From an uncultured Mollicutes bacterium (lineage in GTDB: Bacteria; Bacillota_I; Bacilli_A; Acholeplasmatales; Anaeroplasmataceae): a DNA stretch of 8,918 nt. The stretch covers positions 1-8,918 of the forward strand of contig UQGR01000051.1 in the NCBI GenBank assembly GCA_900540705.1, given 5' to 3'. The notes beneath the pieces were generated by a model. The model was not told the DNA's origin and searched no databases. It saw only the letters and a list, made by a program, of their open reading frames with translations. Position 1 is the stretch's first letter. Each line of letters opens with the position of its first letter. The translations under genes were made by a program, and so were the position numbers. Of this stretch, positions 1 to 6,143 are shown in pieces.

Positions 1-5
1 AGAAT

Positions 6-38
6 TTTGTCGAAGTCTGAAGCCAAATAATTTGTCGA
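6..38 (+). promoter_or_regulatory. possible pair of Spo0A boxes upstream of the histidine kinase
   Basis: The octamer TTTGTCGA occurs twice, at 6-13 and 31-38, with 25 bp between copies. The first copy continues as TGTCGAA (8-14), an exact match to the 0A-box core TGNCGAA. The second is TGTCGAT, one mismatch. They lie about 30-60 bp upstream of the kinase -35 element. Binding by Spo0A is an inference: a 7-bp motif is expected by chance now and then, although two nearby copies in the same orientation are less expected. Confidence 0.35.
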
Positions 39-69
39 TTTCTTTTTACCTTAAAATACTTGTAAAGAA

Positions 70-98
70 TTGCTTTTTCTTGTTTGAAAGAGTATAAT
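70..98 (+). promoter_or_regulatory. sigma-A-type promoter of the histidine kinase gene
   Basis: A perfect -10 TATAAT lies at 93-98. A weak -35 TTGCTT lies at 70-75, separated by a 17-bp spacer. Transcription would start near 105, leaving a short leader before the kinase start. The weak -35 would fit dependence on an activator such as a factor bound at the upstream repeats, but that is inference. Confidence 0.55.
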
Positions 99-131
99 TT
101 AAGAAAAAAATGAGAAAGTTTGGGGGATAAA

Positions 132-2291
132 ATGAATAAAAAAAGAGTAGTAGCAGAATGTTTATTTTTTATTTTTATTGTCGTTTTTATTTGTTTTTTT
201 ATGTTGTTTTATCAGACGGTAGATAAGCAGATTTTATACCAGAAGACGGACAAGATAAAACAGGGCACAGAAAAGATTGCCAATGAAACTTCGGATTTAT
301 TTAAACAATACTTTGATAAAACTTTTCTTTTAGCAAATGAATTAGAAAGCAAGAATATTAAAAATGAAAGTGAACTTAAAACTGCAATAAAGAGCTTTAA
401 AGCTAGTGATAATCAAGAGAATTCTCTTATTTTGTTAGGTACAGAAGAGGGAGAGTTATACGGAGTAACAGGAGGCCAAAACGATCTCTTAGATTTAACA
501 AGTTCACCAAATCTTCAGATTAAATCCTTAGGTTCAATTGGGGGAACTCAAAAATTTTATTTTTTTTCTAAAAAATTTACTGAGCCAATTCAACTGGAGA
601 ATCAAAAGAAATATAGCCATTTTATTTATGGATTAGATTTTGAAAAGAATAAGGAAAACTTTAATGTAAAGGATTTTGATTTTTATTATGAGGTATTTAT
701 TGTTGATCAAGAAAAAGAAGTGGTTCATCGAAAATATAATAATAATTTTATAGTAGGTACCAGCTTATATCAGCAATTACTATCCTTTGATTTTTTAAAC
801 AAGGGTACTCTAGAAAATATGATGAGTAATATGAACGAAATGAAAGCTGGCGTGAATGAACTTTTAATTCAGGAGACTAAGTATTTCTGTTGTTATGAGC
901 CTCTTCAAATAAAATCCTGGCACATAGTAACCTTTGTAGAGGATTCTCTATTGGAACAACAGCTGGAGGATTTAAGAAGCTTGCAGGGTTTTGGCATTAC
1001 TATGATGGCCATTATGACCTGCATAGGGTTATCCTTCCTCACCTTTTTCATTTTTAAATCTAACGAAAGAAAGAAAATTGTTGTTTTACAGAGCCAGCTT
1101 AATGCCAAGCTTCAGGAGGTAGCTTATTTAGCTAATAAAGCGAATAATGCAAAATCAGAATTTTTATCTAGGATGTCCCACGATATTAGAACGCCAATGA
1201 ATGGAATTATTGGTATGACGGCCATTGCGAAAAATCATGTTGGTGAGCCTGAAAAGGTAGCCGATTGTTTGGAAAAAATATCAAGTACCTCAGACCATCT
1301 TCTGAGTCTAATCAACGATGTTTTAGATATGTCTAGAATTGAAAAGGGAAAGATAGATATTTTACCTGCTCCTATTCATATGGAACAACTGTTGAACTCC
1401 TGTTCAAATATCATCGAATCTCAGTCCATAATAGAAAATATTAAATTCATTAAAAAGTTTAATATAACTAGTGAATTAGTGATGGCAGACGAATTGCATT
1501 TAAAACAAATCTTAATTAATGTATTAGGAAATGCCTTGAAATTCACAAGCGCTGGTGGGTATATATCCTTTGAGGTTTTTGAAAAAACCATTGAAGAAAA
1601 AAAATCTAGATTCACATTCATTATAGAGGATTCTGGTATAGGAATGAGTGAAAGCTTTGTAGAGCATATTTTTGACCCATTTGTTCAAGAAAAACAGGAT
1701 GCTAGAACGGAATATAATGGTTCTGGCTTAGGCATGTCGATTGTAAAAAAATTGGTAGATTTGATGCATGGTACAATTTTGATTGAATCTAAGAAGAATA
1801 TAGGAAGTCGTTTTACCATTACTTTGGATTTTGAAATCTATGAGGACGAAATTTTAAGTGCGGAAAAACAAAGCGAATTAGAGATTTTGAGTGGTATGCG
1901 AGTGCTGATTGCAGAGGATAATGCCATAAATATGGAGATTGCTAGAACTATGCTGGAGGTTGTAGGAGTTGAATCTGTTACTGCTGAAAATGGTCAAATA
2001 GCCTTTGAAAAATATATGAATGCAGAGGAAGGATATTTTGAAGCCATTCTTATGGATGTTATGATGCCGGTTTTAGACGGCCTAGAGGCCACCAAGAAAA
2101 TTAGAAATTCTCAAAGAAAAGATGCATTGACGATTCCGATTATTGGTATGACAGCGAATGCTTATAATGAGGATAAGGAAAAGGCCTTAGATGCCGGGAT
2201 GAATGTTCACTTGATTAAACCAATTGAGGTTCAAAAGGTCTATGAGGTCCTAATAGAATGTCGAAAAATAAATGAATCTGGCTCAGTCTAG
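132..2291 (+). CDS. membrane-bound hybrid sensor histidine kinase/response regulator
   Basis: This is a 719-aa sensor kinase that should autophosphorylate on histidine and pass the phosphate to its own receiver domain. ATG 132 is chosen over TTG 120 because a GGGGG ribosome site (122-126) sits just upstream of it and inside the longer form. A first membrane helix spans residues about 8-27. An extracytoplasmic sensor of about 250 residues follows, ending in a W-x-I-V-T-F-V-E stretch typical of Cache-like folds (inferred). A second helix spans about 287-309, then a short coiled coil. The kinase core has the H-box SHDIRTPMNG (His350), N-box Asn467, G1 DSGIGM (Asp500), F-box FDPF and G2 GSGLGM. 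The receiver (about 588-710) carries Glu595/Asp596, phospho-acceptor Asp642 in MDVMMP, Thr674 and Lys696. All catalytic residues are present. No HPt domain or partner regulator is encoded nearby, so the ligand and output are unknown. Confidence 0.93.
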   Translation: MNKKRVVAECLFFIFIVVFICFFMLFYQTVDKQILYQKTDKIKQGTEKIANETSDLFKQYFDKTFLLANELESKNIKNESELKTAIKSFKASDNQENSLILLGTEEGELYGVTGGQNDLLDLTSSPNLQIKSLGSIGGTQKFYFFSKKFTEPIQLENQKKYSHFIYGLDFEKNKENFNVKDFDFYYEVFIVDQEKEVVHRKYNNNFIVGTSLYQQLLSFDFLNKGTLENMMSNMNEMKAGVNELLIQETKYFCCYEPLQIKSWHIVTFVEDSLLEQQLEDLRSLQGFGITMMAIMTCIGLSFLTFFIFKSNERKKIVVLQSQLNAKLQEVAYLANKANNAKSEFLSRMSHDIRTPMNGIIGMTAIAKNHVGEPEKVADCLEKISSTSDHLLSLINDVLDMSRIEKGKIDILPAPIHMEQLLNSCSNIIESQSIIENIKFIKKFNITSELVMADELHLKQILINVLGNALKFTSAGGYISFEVFEKTIEEKKSRFTFIIEDSGIGMSESFVEHIFDPFVQEKQDARTEYNGSGLGMSIVKKLVDLMHGTILIESKKNIGSRFTITLDFEIYEDEILSAEKQSELEILSGMRVLIAEDNAINMEIARTMLEVVGVESVTAENGQIAFEKYMNAEEGYFEAILMDVMMPVLDGLEATKKIRNSQRKDALTIPIIGMTANAYNEDKEKALDAGMNVHLIKPIEVQKVYEVLIECRKINESGSV

Positions 2292-2341
2292 GCTACGGGT
2301 CTTTAAGAGAAAAGAAAACGTATTTATTCAGCTTGAATTGA

Positions 2342-2370
2342 TTGTATTTTAAGGATAGTTGTATTATAAT
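2342..2370 (+). promoter_or_regulatory. promoter of the fba-rpiB-like unit
   Basis: A perfect TATAAT lies at 2365-2370, with a weak -35 TTGTAT at 2342-2347 and a 17-bp spacer. It sits in the 118-nt gap between the kinase and fba. I see no convincing terminator after the kinase stop, so read-through into fba is possible. An AGGAGG ribosome site (2394-2399) follows, 10 nt before the fba ATG. Confidence 0.6.
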
Positions 2371-2409
2371 TATAGCTAGAAGTAATTACTTTTAGGAGGA
2401 AATTTAAAA

Positions 2410-3279
2410 ATGCCATTAGTTAATGTAAAAGAAATGATGGAAAAGGCTAGAGAAGGCCATTATGCAGTTGGTGCATTCAATATCAACAATTTAGAATGGA
2501 CAAAAGCAATTCTTTCAACTGCAGAGGAATTAAAGGCACCCGTTATTTTAGGTGTATCCGAGGGTGCAAATAAATATATGACAGGATATAAGGTTGTTGC
2601 AGATATGGTAAAGGCAATGATTGAAACCTTAAATATTACAGTTCCTGTTGCGTTACACTTAGACCATGGTACTTTTGAGGGAGCTCAAAAAGCATTGGCT
2701 GCAGGATACTCTTCAGTTATGTTTGATGGTTCTCATTATGGTATTGAGGAGAATGTAGAAAAGACAAAGGAAATAGTTGCTTTAGCGAAGAAGCTAGGTG
2801 CTACAGTAGAGGCAGAAGTTGGTTCTATTGGCGGAGAAGAAGATGGTGTTACTGGTCGTGGAGAGGTTGCAGATCCTTTACAGTGCAAGATGATTGCAGA
2901 TTTAGGAATCGACATGTTAGCGGCTGGTATTGGAAATATTCATGGTCAGTATCCTGCAAATTGGCAAGGATTAGATTTTGAGACTCTTGCTAAGATTAAG
3001 GAAACTTGTGGTCATATGCCACTTGTATTACATGGTGGAACTGGTATTCCTGAGGATATGATTAAAAAGGCAATCTCTTTAGGAGTTTGTAAAATTAATG
3101 TAAATACAGAATGTCAGTTATCCTTTGCAGCTGCAACTCGTGCTTATATTGAGGCTGGTAAGGATAAGGAAAAGAAAGGCTTTGATCCTCGTAAGCTATT
3201 GGCTCCAGGAACTGAAGCTATTAAACAGACCGTTAAAGAAAAAATGGAAATGTTTGGCTGTATCGGAAAAGCAAATTAA
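2410..3279 (+). CDS. fba: class II fructose-1,6-bisphosphate aldolase
   Basis: A 289-aa cytosolic zinc enzyme that reversibly cleaves fructose-1,6-bisphosphate to dihydroxyacetone phosphate and glyceraldehyde-3-phosphate, in glycolysis and gluconeogenesis. Length is normal for the family. The catalytic Asp85 and zinc ligand His86 lie in LHLDHGT, with further zinc ligands His178 in NIHGQY and His208 in LHGGTG. The GSIGGEEDG loop (about 128-136) is typical of the class IIB type. The DHAP phosphate-binding stretch KINVNTE is at about 228-234. Tagatose-bisphosphate aldolases (GatY/KbaY) share this fold and these motifs. The RpiB/LacAB-like gene that follows makes a side pathway thinkable, but the sequence reads as the housekeeping clostridial form. 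It has an AGGAGG ribosome site, its own promoter, and a hairpin directly downstream. Confidence 0.93.
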   Translation: MPLVNVKEMMEKAREGHYAVGAFNINNLEWTKAILSTAEELKAPVILGVSEGANKYMTGYKVVADMVKAMIETLNITVPVALHLDHGTFEGAQKALAAGYSSVMFDGSHYGIEENVEKTKEIVALAKKLGATVEAEVGSIGGEEDGVTGRGEVADPLQCKMIADLGIDMLAAGIGNIHGQYPANWQGLDFETLAKIKETCGHMPLVLHGGTGIPEDMIKKAISLGVCKINVNTECQLSFAAATRAYIEAGKDKEKKGFDPRKLLAPGTEAIKQTVKEKMEMFGCIGKAN

Positions 3280-3287
3280 TCAACAAA

Positions 3288-3310
3288 AAGGGACGATTTT
3301 ATCGCCCCTT
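3288..3310 (+). other. intercistronic stem-loop between fba and the rpiB-like gene
   Basis: The arms 3288-3297 (AAGGGACGAT) and 3301-3310 (ATCGCCCCTT) pair over ten positions with one A-C mismatch and a TTT loop. Only a broken T-run (TTACTATTT) follows, so it is a weak terminator at best. It could act as a partial attenuator or protect the 3' end of the fba message, giving more fba than downstream mRNA. The role is inferred. Confidence 0.6.
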
Positions 3311-3332
3311 ACTATTTAAAAGGAGTAGAACT

Positions 3333-3968
3333 ATGAAAATTGCATTAATCAACGAAAATTCTCAAGCAAGTAAGAATGAATTAATTTATAACACCTTAAA
3401 GGGTGTTGCAGAAAAATATGGTCATACTGTAGACAATTACGGTATGCTTGACAGCAACGAAAATCCTTTAACCTACGTCCAAAACGGATTGTTGGCTGCC
3501 ATTATTTTAAATTCTGGAGCTGCTGATTTTGTGGTAACTGGCTGTGGTACTGGAAGTGGGGCCATGCTAGCTTGTAATTCCTTTCCTAAGGTTTTATGTG
3601 GCTTGATTGTTGATCCATCAGATGCTTATATGTTTGGCCAAATCAATGATGGTAATTGTGCAGCCTTTCCTTTCGCAAAGGGCTTTGGCTGGGGAGCAGA
3701 ATTGAATTTAGAATATTGCTTTGAAAAGCTATTTAATGGTCCAAGAGGACAGGGATATCCAAAGGAGCGTGCAGTTCCTGAGCAGAGAAACAAGAAAATT
3801 CTAGATCAGGTGAAGGAAGTCACTCACACTCCAATGACAGAGATTTTAAAGAAAATCGATCAGGATTTTTTAAAGGAGACTATCGATCGTCCTACCTTCA
3901 AGAATTTATTTTTCAAATCTGCGAAGGATCCTGAAATTATTGCCTATTGTAAAAAAGTTTTAGAATAA
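3333..3968 (+). CDS. RpiB/LacA/LacB-family sugar-phosphate (or DhuI-like) isomerase
   Basis: A 211-aa cytosolic protein of the RpiB/LacA/LacB aldose-ketose isomerase family. The family is shown by the MKIAL start, the N-G-x-x-A-A-I stretch near 51 and the active-site-like VTGCGTGSGAML loop with Cys71. It differs from classical ribose-5-phosphate isomerase B: the N-terminus reads INENSQASKN where RpiB has S-D-H-A-G, and it is about 60 residues longer, with a C-terminal helical extension. As I recall the family, this long form resembles DhuI-type isomerases that handle unsaturated uronates, so I do not assign the rpiB symbol. It follows fba with a 53-nt gap and its own AGGAG site (3321-3325), probably co-transcribed. 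The substrate is uncertain; the family call is firm. Confidence 0.85.
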   Translation: MKIALINENSQASKNELIYNTLKGVAEKYGHTVDNYGMLDSNENPLTYVQNGLLAAIILNSGAADFVVTGCGTGSGAMLACNSFPKVLCGLIVDPSDAYMFGQINDGNCAAFPFAKGFGWGAELNLEYCFEKLFNGPRGQGYPKERAVPEQRNKKILDQVKEVTHTPMTEILKKIDQDFLKETIDRPTFKNLFFKSAKDPEIIAYCKKVLE

Positions 3969-4003
3969 AAAAATTGCTATCCAAACGGATAGCTTATTTT
4001 TTT
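3967..4003. terminator. bidirectional rho-independent terminator
   Basis: A perfect 7-bp stem GCTATCC (3976-3982) / GGATAGC (3987-3993) closes an AAAC loop. It is flanked by A7 (3967-3973) on the left and TTATTTTTTT (3994-4003) on the right, giving a U-tract in both directions. It ends both the plus-strand fba unit and the minus-strand lysS operon. The left tract includes two bases of the isomerase stop codon. The glycosyltransferase stop codon (3994-3996) abuts the stem. Confidence 0.88.
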
Positions 4004-5010
4004 GAATTGATAACCTCTTCATAGGTTTCTAGTAGTTGTCTTGCTACAACGTGGATATCTCGTTGCTGTATAATTTCATAGCCATTTTCTTTCATTTCCT
4101 CACAATCATTTGTAAGAATATAATGAATTGCTTCTACAAATCCAGTATGGTCCTTTGCCTTTATACAATCCTTTTTATCTGTCAAATAGTCAAAGGCTCC
4201 AATGTCTCGAATTAGCGGCAAGCATTTGCTTGCTAAGGCTTCTAACAATACAATACCTTCGGTTTCCTCGTAGCTTGGGAAGAAGAAGCATTCACTAATA
4301 TGGAGCATTTTAGATATGAAAGAGCTATCTACAAACCCCGGAAATATTACGTTTTCTGGTTTGTTTCTTATCGCCTCATTCATATTATGAGGGATTAAAA
4401 GCTCCATTCTTTCTCCAAACCAGATAAATTTTATATTCGGAAACTCTTTTGCTGTTTCCATGAATTCTAGGATGCCTTTTCTTTCAAAGAACCAGCCACA
4501 TCCCATAATGACCTTTTCCTCTGGTTTTATTCCAAAATTTGCTTTAACTTCAATAATTTCTTCCTTTGTCAAATGAGGATCCTGATACTTATCTAATTCT
4601 ATTCCATTGGAAATGGCTCTCACTGGACAAGAAACAAATGGGTATGCTTCAATTAGCTTTTTGGAGTAATTGGTAGGTGTAATAATCATATCTGGAAGAG
4701 AATATATTTTTTTTAGTCTTCGATTAACAGGATATTGCAGAATTTTCCAAAACCGAAAAGAGTTTCGAAAATCCTCTTTGGTAGAGTGCCCATGAACGAT
4801 GACAGGTATATTATTCTTTCTTAATTTTTTAACTAGCTTATAGCTACGAGAATAATAGGTATTTACATGGGCAATGTCATAGCTGTCTCTGGGATTGGTT
4901 GTATATTCAATGCCATTGATTTCAGCACATTTTTTTTGATGTCTAAGGGCTCTTCCAATTCCACTTTTTTTAATCATAGCTTCATTTTCAAAATAAAGAA
5001 GCACCTTCAT
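3994..5010 (-). CDS. GT4-family glycosyltransferase, probably glycolipid (diacylglycerol) synthase
   Basis: A 338-aa GT-B fold retaining glycosyltransferase of family GT4. Visible marks are the N-terminal KSGIGRALRHQ stretch (about 15-25), the HGHSTKEDF segment (about 73-81), SNGIEL at 134-139, phosphate-binding Arg177/Lys178 in FFERKG, and the E-x7-E nucleotide-sugar motif Glu249-Glu257 in SYEETEGIVLLEA. There are no membrane helices, so it should act at the inner face of the membrane. The N-terminus resembles, from memory, pneumococcal CpoA and enterococcal BgsA, which add the second sugar to glycosyl-diacylglycerol; that assignment is inferred. It is the last gene of the lysS operon. Its GGAAGGTG ribosome site sits at the end of the preceding GNAT gene (14-nt gap), suggesting coupled translation. 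Other GT4 roles, such as capsule synthesis, cannot be excluded. Confidence 0.87.
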   Translation of the reverse strand: MKVLLYFENEAMIKKSGIGRALRHQKKCAEINGIEYTTNPRDSYDIAHVNTYYSRSYKLVKKLRKNNIPVIVHGHSTKEDFRNSFRFWKILQYPVNRRLKKIYSLPDMIITPTNYSKKLIEAYPFVSCPVRAISNGIELDKYQDPHLTKEEIIEVKANFGIKPEEKVIMGCGWFFERKGILEFMETAKEFPNIKFIWFGERMELLIPHNMNEAIRNKPENVIFPGFVDSSFISKMLHISECFFFPSYEETEGIVLLEALASKCLPLIRDIGAFDYLTDKKDCIKAKDHTGFVEAIHYILTNDCEEMKENGYEIIQQRDIHVVARQLLETYEEVINSKK

Positions 5011-5024
5011 GTTTTCACCTTCCT

Positions 5025-5540
5025 TTATAGTAGCTTTTCATAAGCAATTCTTAAAGTATCCGTTTTAGAAGAAGTAATATTAATATAACCACATTTTTTG
5101 TAGTTATGCTTAGATAAGAGGTTTTGCATAGGTATATTCAAGGGATGGGTATCCACACGTATAGAGTTACATCCAAGCTTTAAGGCTAGCTGTTCAGCAA
5201 AATTTACAAGCTTTCCAGAAATGCCAGTATGATGGAATTCTTGTTTAACTGCCAGTCTGTGAATGGTCATATAAGGACTATCGGAGGTAAGCCAGGAGCC
5301 ATGGATATGTTCATAAGAGGCTTCTTTTCCTAAAATACAAACCATAATTCCTTTTATCTTGTCTTGTTCAAATACATAGAGCTGCTGTTTTAAAATATCA
5401 TTTAAAATTGTAGACTCTGTTGGATAACCATCAGGAGTGTTCCACTGAGAACAACCATTGTTTCTTATAAAGTTTTTAGCATCCCTTATGATTTCCATTA
5501 TCTCGGCGAAATCCTTTTGGCTGGCTAGTCTAATGCCCAC
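5025..5540 (-). CDS. GNAT-family N-acetyltransferase
   Basis: A 171-aa acetyl-CoA-dependent acyltransferase of the GNAT superfamily; the acceptor is unknown. GTG 5540 is preferred. It puts the first strand (GIRLASQKDFAEI) at the N-terminus as in relatives, has AAAAGGA upstream, and overlaps the previous gene by only 11 nt. The in-frame ATG at 5645 would force a 116-nt overlap and add a non-GNAT leader. Motif A is at about 93-110: IHRLAV then HHTGISGK, where the usual R/Q-x-x-G-x-G/A acetyl-CoA loop is slightly degenerate (His for Arg/Gln). The segments SIRVDTH (126-132) and N-x-P-M-Q-x-L (135-141) are typical of a Firmicute subfamily with an N-terminal Q-W-x-x-GYP stretch. It lies between the 201-aa unknown protein and the glycosyltransferase in the lysS operon. 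Confidence 0.85.
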   Translation of the reverse strand: MGIRLASQKDFAEIMEIIRDAKNFIRNNGCSQWNTPDGYPTESTILNDILKQQLYVFEQDKIKGIMVCILGKEASYEHIHGSWLTSDSPYMTIHRLAVKQEFHHTGISGKLVNFAEQLALKLGCNSIRVDTHPLNIPMQNLLSKHNYKKCGYINITSSKTDTLRIAYEKLL

Positions 5541-6135
5541 TGCTTGTTTTTTCCTTTTGAAGCTGAAACACAGAAGCAAATATGTCAGTTTCGTTGTTTT
5601 TATAGATTCCATACTCGACCGCAATTTCATAGTATATGGATTCAATTGGATTTAGCTCTAAATTATTTCTTTCAAATATAGGGTTTACAATATCATCTAG
5701 CATCGGAAAAAAGGCATCTGGCACATTTTCTTTTTTATCTAAGTAGGTCGTAATTTGGGTTTCAAATTCCTCTAGCTTCTTTAGGTCCTTTTCTAAGCCA
5801 TGGTTAGCAAGCTCAGATTGAAATTCTTGGGTGTATAACAACAGGTTGATAGTCTTTGCACATGCTTCCATTGCAGTATAGTCCTTATGAAAATTATATT
5901 CAAATAAGGTTTTAATTGTATAAAAGTTATCATGAATATAATCAAAGCCTACAGAGAAGAAGACCTCTTCATCAGAAGATAGGCTGCCTCTTTTGGTGTA
6001 TTGCTCATAAAGATAATCCACGACCACAATGACAGAAGAAAATCTAGAAATGGTTTTGCTTCTAGTTTTTACTAAAGCCTGAATGAATTCATGATTTTCA
6101 AATTTCCAATTTACATAGTCAGTATAGATGTCCAT
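5530..6135 (-). CDS. uncharacterised 201-aa soluble protein of the lysS operon
   Basis: I do not recognise this protein. It has no signal peptide, no membrane segment and no catalytic motif I can name. It looks mostly alpha-helical, acidic and rich in aromatic residues, with a lysine/glutamate-rich helical stretch around residues 115-138 that could form a short coiled coil. A GAGG ribosome site lies 5 nt before ATG 6135, overlapping the lysS stop region. The gap to lysS is 8 nt, and its 3' end overlaps the GTG start of the GNAT gene by 11 nt, so it is a true, translationally coupled operon member. Codon use does not stand out from its neighbours by eye. A regulatory or accessory role for a neighbouring product is possible but not supported by sequence. 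Confidence 0.8.
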   Translation of the reverse strand: MDIYTDYVNWKFENHEFIQALVKTRSKTISRFSSVIVVVDYLYEQYTKRGSLSSDEEVFFSVGFDYIHDNFYTIKTLFEYNFHKDYTAMEACAKTINLLLYTQEFQSELANHGLEKDLKKLEEFETQITTYLDKKENVPDAFFPMLDDIVNPIFERNNLELNPIESIYYEIAVEYGIYKNNETDIFASVFQLQKEKTSSGH

Positions 6136-6143
6136 AATTGCCT

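Noticed and set aside
120..131. TTG 120 as the kinase start
   Set aside because: The ribosome binding site GGGGG lies at 122-126, inside that extension, and directly precedes ATG 132.
905..1621. Minus-strand frames inside the kinase gene
   Set aside because: Antisense shadows of conserved kinase sequence without ribosome sites or recognisable domains.
3125..3319. Small plus-strand frame inside the 3' end of fba
   Set aside because: It is an out-of-frame shadow of a strongly conserved aldolase, with no ribosome site and low-complexity basic content.
5541..5645. ATG 5645 as the start of the GNAT gene
   Set aside because: It would overlap the upstream gene by 116 nt and add a leader that shows no GNAT similarity; GTG 5540 fits better.
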